From: Microbacterium marinilacus
GTDB taxonomy: Bacteria > Actinomycetota > Actinomycetes > Actinomycetales > Microbacteriaceae
Length of the DNA: 64,000 bases
Assembly (NCBI RefSeq): GCF_019753765.1
Contig: NZ_JAIJZW010000002.1
Span: 152,040 to 216,039, forward strand
Reading direction: 5' to 3'
Under the pieces are notes generated by a model. It was given only the letters and a program-made list of their open reading frames with translations, made no database searches and was not told the origin of the DNA. A program made the position numbers and the translations under genes. Within the stretch, counting starts at the first letter, position 1. The number at the start of each line of letters is the position of its first letter. Below, one piece after another: positions 61,804 to 64,000 of this stretch.

Positions 61804-62547
61804 GTGTTCTACTGGCTGATGAAGTACATCGTCATCGGTCCGCTCGTGAAGGCGATCTTCCGCCCCTGGGTCATCGGGGCCGGCAACATCCCGCAGACCG
61901 GACCGGCGATCCTCGCGAGCAACCACCTCTCGGTGTCCGACTCGGTGTTCCTGCCGCTCATGATCGAGCGCCCCATGACGTTCCTCGCGAAGGCCGAGTA
62001 CTTCACGGGCAAGGGGCTCAAGGGCTGGGCCACGAAGTGGTTCATGAGGGGCACCGGGCAGATCCCGATCGACCGGTCCGGAGGATCGGCGTCGGAGGCC
62101 GCGCTGAACACGGCCCTGCAGGTGCTGGGGCGCGGTGACCTGCTCGGCATCTACCCCGAGGGCACCCGCAGCCCCGACGGCATCCTGTATCGCGGGCGGA
62201 CGGGCATCGCCCGCATGGCGCTCGAGGCGAAGGTGCCGGTCGTCCCCGTCGTGATGATCGACACCGACACCATGATGCCGATCGGCACGAGCCTGCCCCG
62301 GGTCGTGCGCGTCGGCGTGGTCATCGGCGAGCCGCTCGACTTCAGCCGCTACGCGGGCATGGAGAACGACCGCTACATCCTGCGCTCCGTGACGGACGAG
62401 ATCATGGTCGCGCTGCAGCGCCTCGGCCAGCAGCAGTACCGCGACGTCTACGCGTCGTCGGTCAAGCAGCAGCGGCAGGCCGGCGTGTCGGGCGCCGCCT
62501 CCACCGGCGGGGAGGCGACGGACACCGCCACGATCGCGGCCGACTGA
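61804..62547 (+). CDS. plsC: 1-acyl-sn-glycerol-3-phosphate acyltransferase-like (PlsC)
   Basis: 247 residues. The acyltransferase motif NHLSVSDS (HX4D) is near 40, and YPEGTRSPDG is the second motif. An N-terminal membrane helix (MKYIVIGPLVKAI) anchors it. It acylates lysophosphatidate or a related substrate. Its divergent neighbour is an acyl-CoA ligase, so both may feed lipid synthesis. GTG start. The last 30 residues are low complexity. Confidence 0.9.
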   Translation: MFYWLMKYIVIGPLVKAIFRPWVIGAGNIPQTGPAILASNHLSVSDSVFLPLMIERPMTFLAKAEYFTGKGLKGWATKWFMRGTGQIPIDRSGGSASEAALNTALQVLGRGDLLGIYPEGTRSPDGILYRGRTGIARMALEAKVPVVPVVMIDTDTMMPIGTSLPRVVRVGVVIGEPLDFSRYAGMENDRYILRSVTDEIMVALQRLGQQQYRDVYASSVKQQRQAGVSGAASTGGEATDTATIAAD

Positions 62548-62588
62548 GGGTGGTCTTCGGCGTCGCGCGGCGGCGCTAGCATCGAAGA

Positions 62589-63926
62589 ATGCACCTCACT
62601 TCCGATGCTCTGGATGCCTGGCGATCCCTTCCGATCAAGCAGCAGCCGGAGTGGCCGGACTATGCGGAGGTCGAGCGCGTCTCGACCGAGCTCTCGCAGC
62701 AGCCCCCGCTCGTGTTCGCGGGCGAGGTGGACAGCCTCAAGGAGCGCCTCGGTCAGGCTGCCGCCGGCAAGGCGTTCCTGCTGCAGGGCGGCGACTGCGC
62801 CGAGACGTTCGCGGGAGCCACCGCCGACAAGATCCGCAACCGTGTGAAGACCGTGCTGCAGATGGCGGTCGTGCTCACGTACGGCGCGTCGATGCCCGTC
62901 GTGAAGATGGGGCGCATGGCCGGTCAGTTCGCCAAGCCCCGCTCGAACAACGAGGAGACCCGCGGCGACGTGACGCTGCCCGCGTACCGCGGCGACATCG
63001 TCAACGGCTTCGACTTCACGTCCGCGTCGCGGCAGGCGGACCCGCAGCGGCTGCTCAAGGGCTACCACATGGCCGCCTCGACGCTGAACCTGATCCGCGC
63101 CTTCACGCAGGGCGGTTTCGCGGACCTGCGCGAGGTGCACTCCTGGAACAAGGGCTTCGCGCAGAACCCGGCGAACCAGCGGTACGAGCGGCTCGCCGGC
63201 GAGATCGACCGCGCGATCCGCTTCATGGAGGCGGCGGGCGCCGACTTCGACACGCTCCGTGGCACCGAGTTCTACACCGGCCACGAGGGCCTGCTGATGG
63301 ACTACGAGCGTCCGCTCACGCGCATCGACTCGCGGACCGGCACGCCGTACAACACGTCGGCGCACTTCGTCTGGATCGGCGAGCGCACGCGCGACCTGGA
63401 CGGCGCGCACGTCGACTACTTCTCGCGCATCCGCAACCCCATCGGGGTCAAGCTCGGCCCCAGCACGACGCCGGAGACGGCGCTGGCGCTCATCGACAAG
63501 CTCGACCCCGAGCGCGAGCCCGGACGCCTGACCTTCATCACGCGCATGGGCGCGGGCAAGATCCGCGATGCGCTGCCCCCGCTGCTCGAGGCCGTGAAGG
63601 ACTCGGGCGCGACCCCGCTGTGGGTCACCGACCCGATGCACGGCAACGGCTTCACCACCGAGACCGGGTACAAGACGCGTCGCTTCGACGACGTCGTCGA
63701 CGAGGTCCGCGGCTTCTTCGAGGCGCACCGGTCCGCCGGCACCCACCCGGGCGGTATCCACGTCGAGCTGACGGGCGACGACGTGACGGAGTGCCTGGGC
63801 GGCTCCGAGCAGATCGACGAGGCGACTCTCGCGACCCGCTACGAGTCGCTGTGCGACCCGCGCCTGAACCACATGCAGTCGCTCGAGCTGGCGTTCCTGG
63901 TCGCCGAGGAGCTCGAGAAGCGCTGA
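62589..63926 (+). CDS. aroG: Class II 3-deoxy-7-phosphoheptulonate (DAHP) synthase
   Basis: 445 residues, the plant/actinobacterial class II form. Diagnostic segments are FLLQGGDCAETF, RMAGQFAKPRS, DFFSRIRNP-like DYFSRIRNPIGVK, WVTDPMHGNG and HVELTGDDVTECLGG. It catalyses the first committed step of the shikimate pathway from PEP and erythrose 4-phosphate. It is complete just before the contig end. Confidence 0.97.
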   Translation: MHLTSDALDAWRSLPIKQQPEWPDYAEVERVSTELSQQPPLVFAGEVDSLKERLGQAAAGKAFLLQGGDCAETFAGATADKIRNRVKTVLQMAVVLTYGASMPVVKMGRMAGQFAKPRSNNEETRGDVTLPAYRGDIVNGFDFTSASRQADPQRLLKGYHMAASTLNLIRAFTQGGFADLREVHSWNKGFAQNPANQRYERLAGEIDRAIRFMEAAGADFDTLRGTEFYTGHEGLLMDYERPLTRIDSRTGTPYNTSAHFVWIGERTRDLDGAHVDYFSRIRNPIGVKLGPSTTPETALALIDKLDPEREPGRLTFITRMGAGKIRDALPPLLEAVKDSGATPLWVTDPMHGNGFTTETGYKTRRFDDVVDEVRGFFEAHRSAGTHPGGIHVELTGDDVTECLGGSEQIDEATLATRYESLCDPRLNHMQSLELAFLVAEELEKR

Positions 63927-63941
63927 CCTGACGGTGGTGGC

Positions 63942-64000
63942 GGGCGCGCGGGGGGCGGGGCCCCCCCCCCCCAGGGAGCCCCCCACCCCCCCCCACACGA
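63942..64000. other. Low-complexity G/C homopolymer tail at the window end
   Basis: After the aroG stop the sequence degrades into runs of G and then C (a run of 14 C at about 63960-63973 and others after it). This is typical of poor-quality read ends at a contig boundary rather than of genomic sequence. Confidence 0.75.

Overview
The window is high-GC DNA (around 70% or more by eye) from a motile actinobacterium. It is most likely a Microbacterium-like member of the Microbacteriaceae. The basis is GC content, GTG/TTG starts, tightly overlapping operons and several actinobacterial gene orders: FHA protein - FtsR-type MerR - second MerR; ftsE-ftsX followed by smpB; class II DAHP synthase. The genus is inference. 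The window ends in a poly-C stretch that looks like a contig end.

Region 1 (1-14418) is the late half of a flagellar cluster. A leftward operon runs flgB-flgC-fliE-fliF-fliG-fliH-fliI-fliJ-(NlpC/P60 hydrolase)-fliK. Upstream are fliC, fliD, fliS and a FliT-like gene, then a FliA/WhiG-type sigma factor. Divergent from these is flgN-flgK-flgL. Three of these units (flgB, fliC, flgN) carry the same sigma-28-like promoter, T(T/A)AC-N15-GCCGATAG, and the sigma gene beside them is the likely reader. flgL is cut after 73 codons and joined in frame to a sugar ABC transporter ATPase that has lost its first Walker A. One junction therefore breaks two operons, either as a real deletion or as an assembly misjoin.

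Region 2 (15798-20143) holds the sugar permease, an ABC-F ATPase, a DUF2000 protein divergent from an Lrp/AsnC regulator, and an odd tRNA-like sequence.

Region 3 (20144-29205) is a C-P lyase (phosphonate degradation) locus: phnF repressor, then phnG-H-I-J-K-L, a DUF1045 gene, phnM, phnN and a ketopantoate-reductase-like gene. The start codons mostly overlap the preceding stops, and a perfect 8-bp inverted repeat sits just before phnG. phnK carries a one-base deletion frameshift.

Region 4 (29362-43044) holds a CzcO-like flavoprotein, RNase H, aminopeptidase N, an ABC export pair, a protealysin-like M4 protease with its emfourin inhibitor, an MFS transporter with a LOG-family protein, ftsE-ftsX and a hydrolase.

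Region 5 (about 43100-44630) is a lower-GC insert with a class II Fic gene, flanked by what look like broken gene ends, just before smpB.

Region 6 (44741-63926) is housekeeping: smpB, DUF1905, a prepilin peptidase, YihY, CYTH, lpdA, CopC, the FHA/FtsR/MerR set, ParA, pyruvate carboxylase, a MinD-like protein with a very long acidic N-terminus, peptide deformylase, FadD, PlsC and DAHP synthase.

Two dispersed repeat families stand out. One is an inverted array of GAGACC/GGTCTC half-sites with identical 19-21-19 spacing, present three times and each time between convergent genes. The other is a 34-bp element present three times, two of which overlap phn coding sequence. No stretch over 300 bases lacks a gene.
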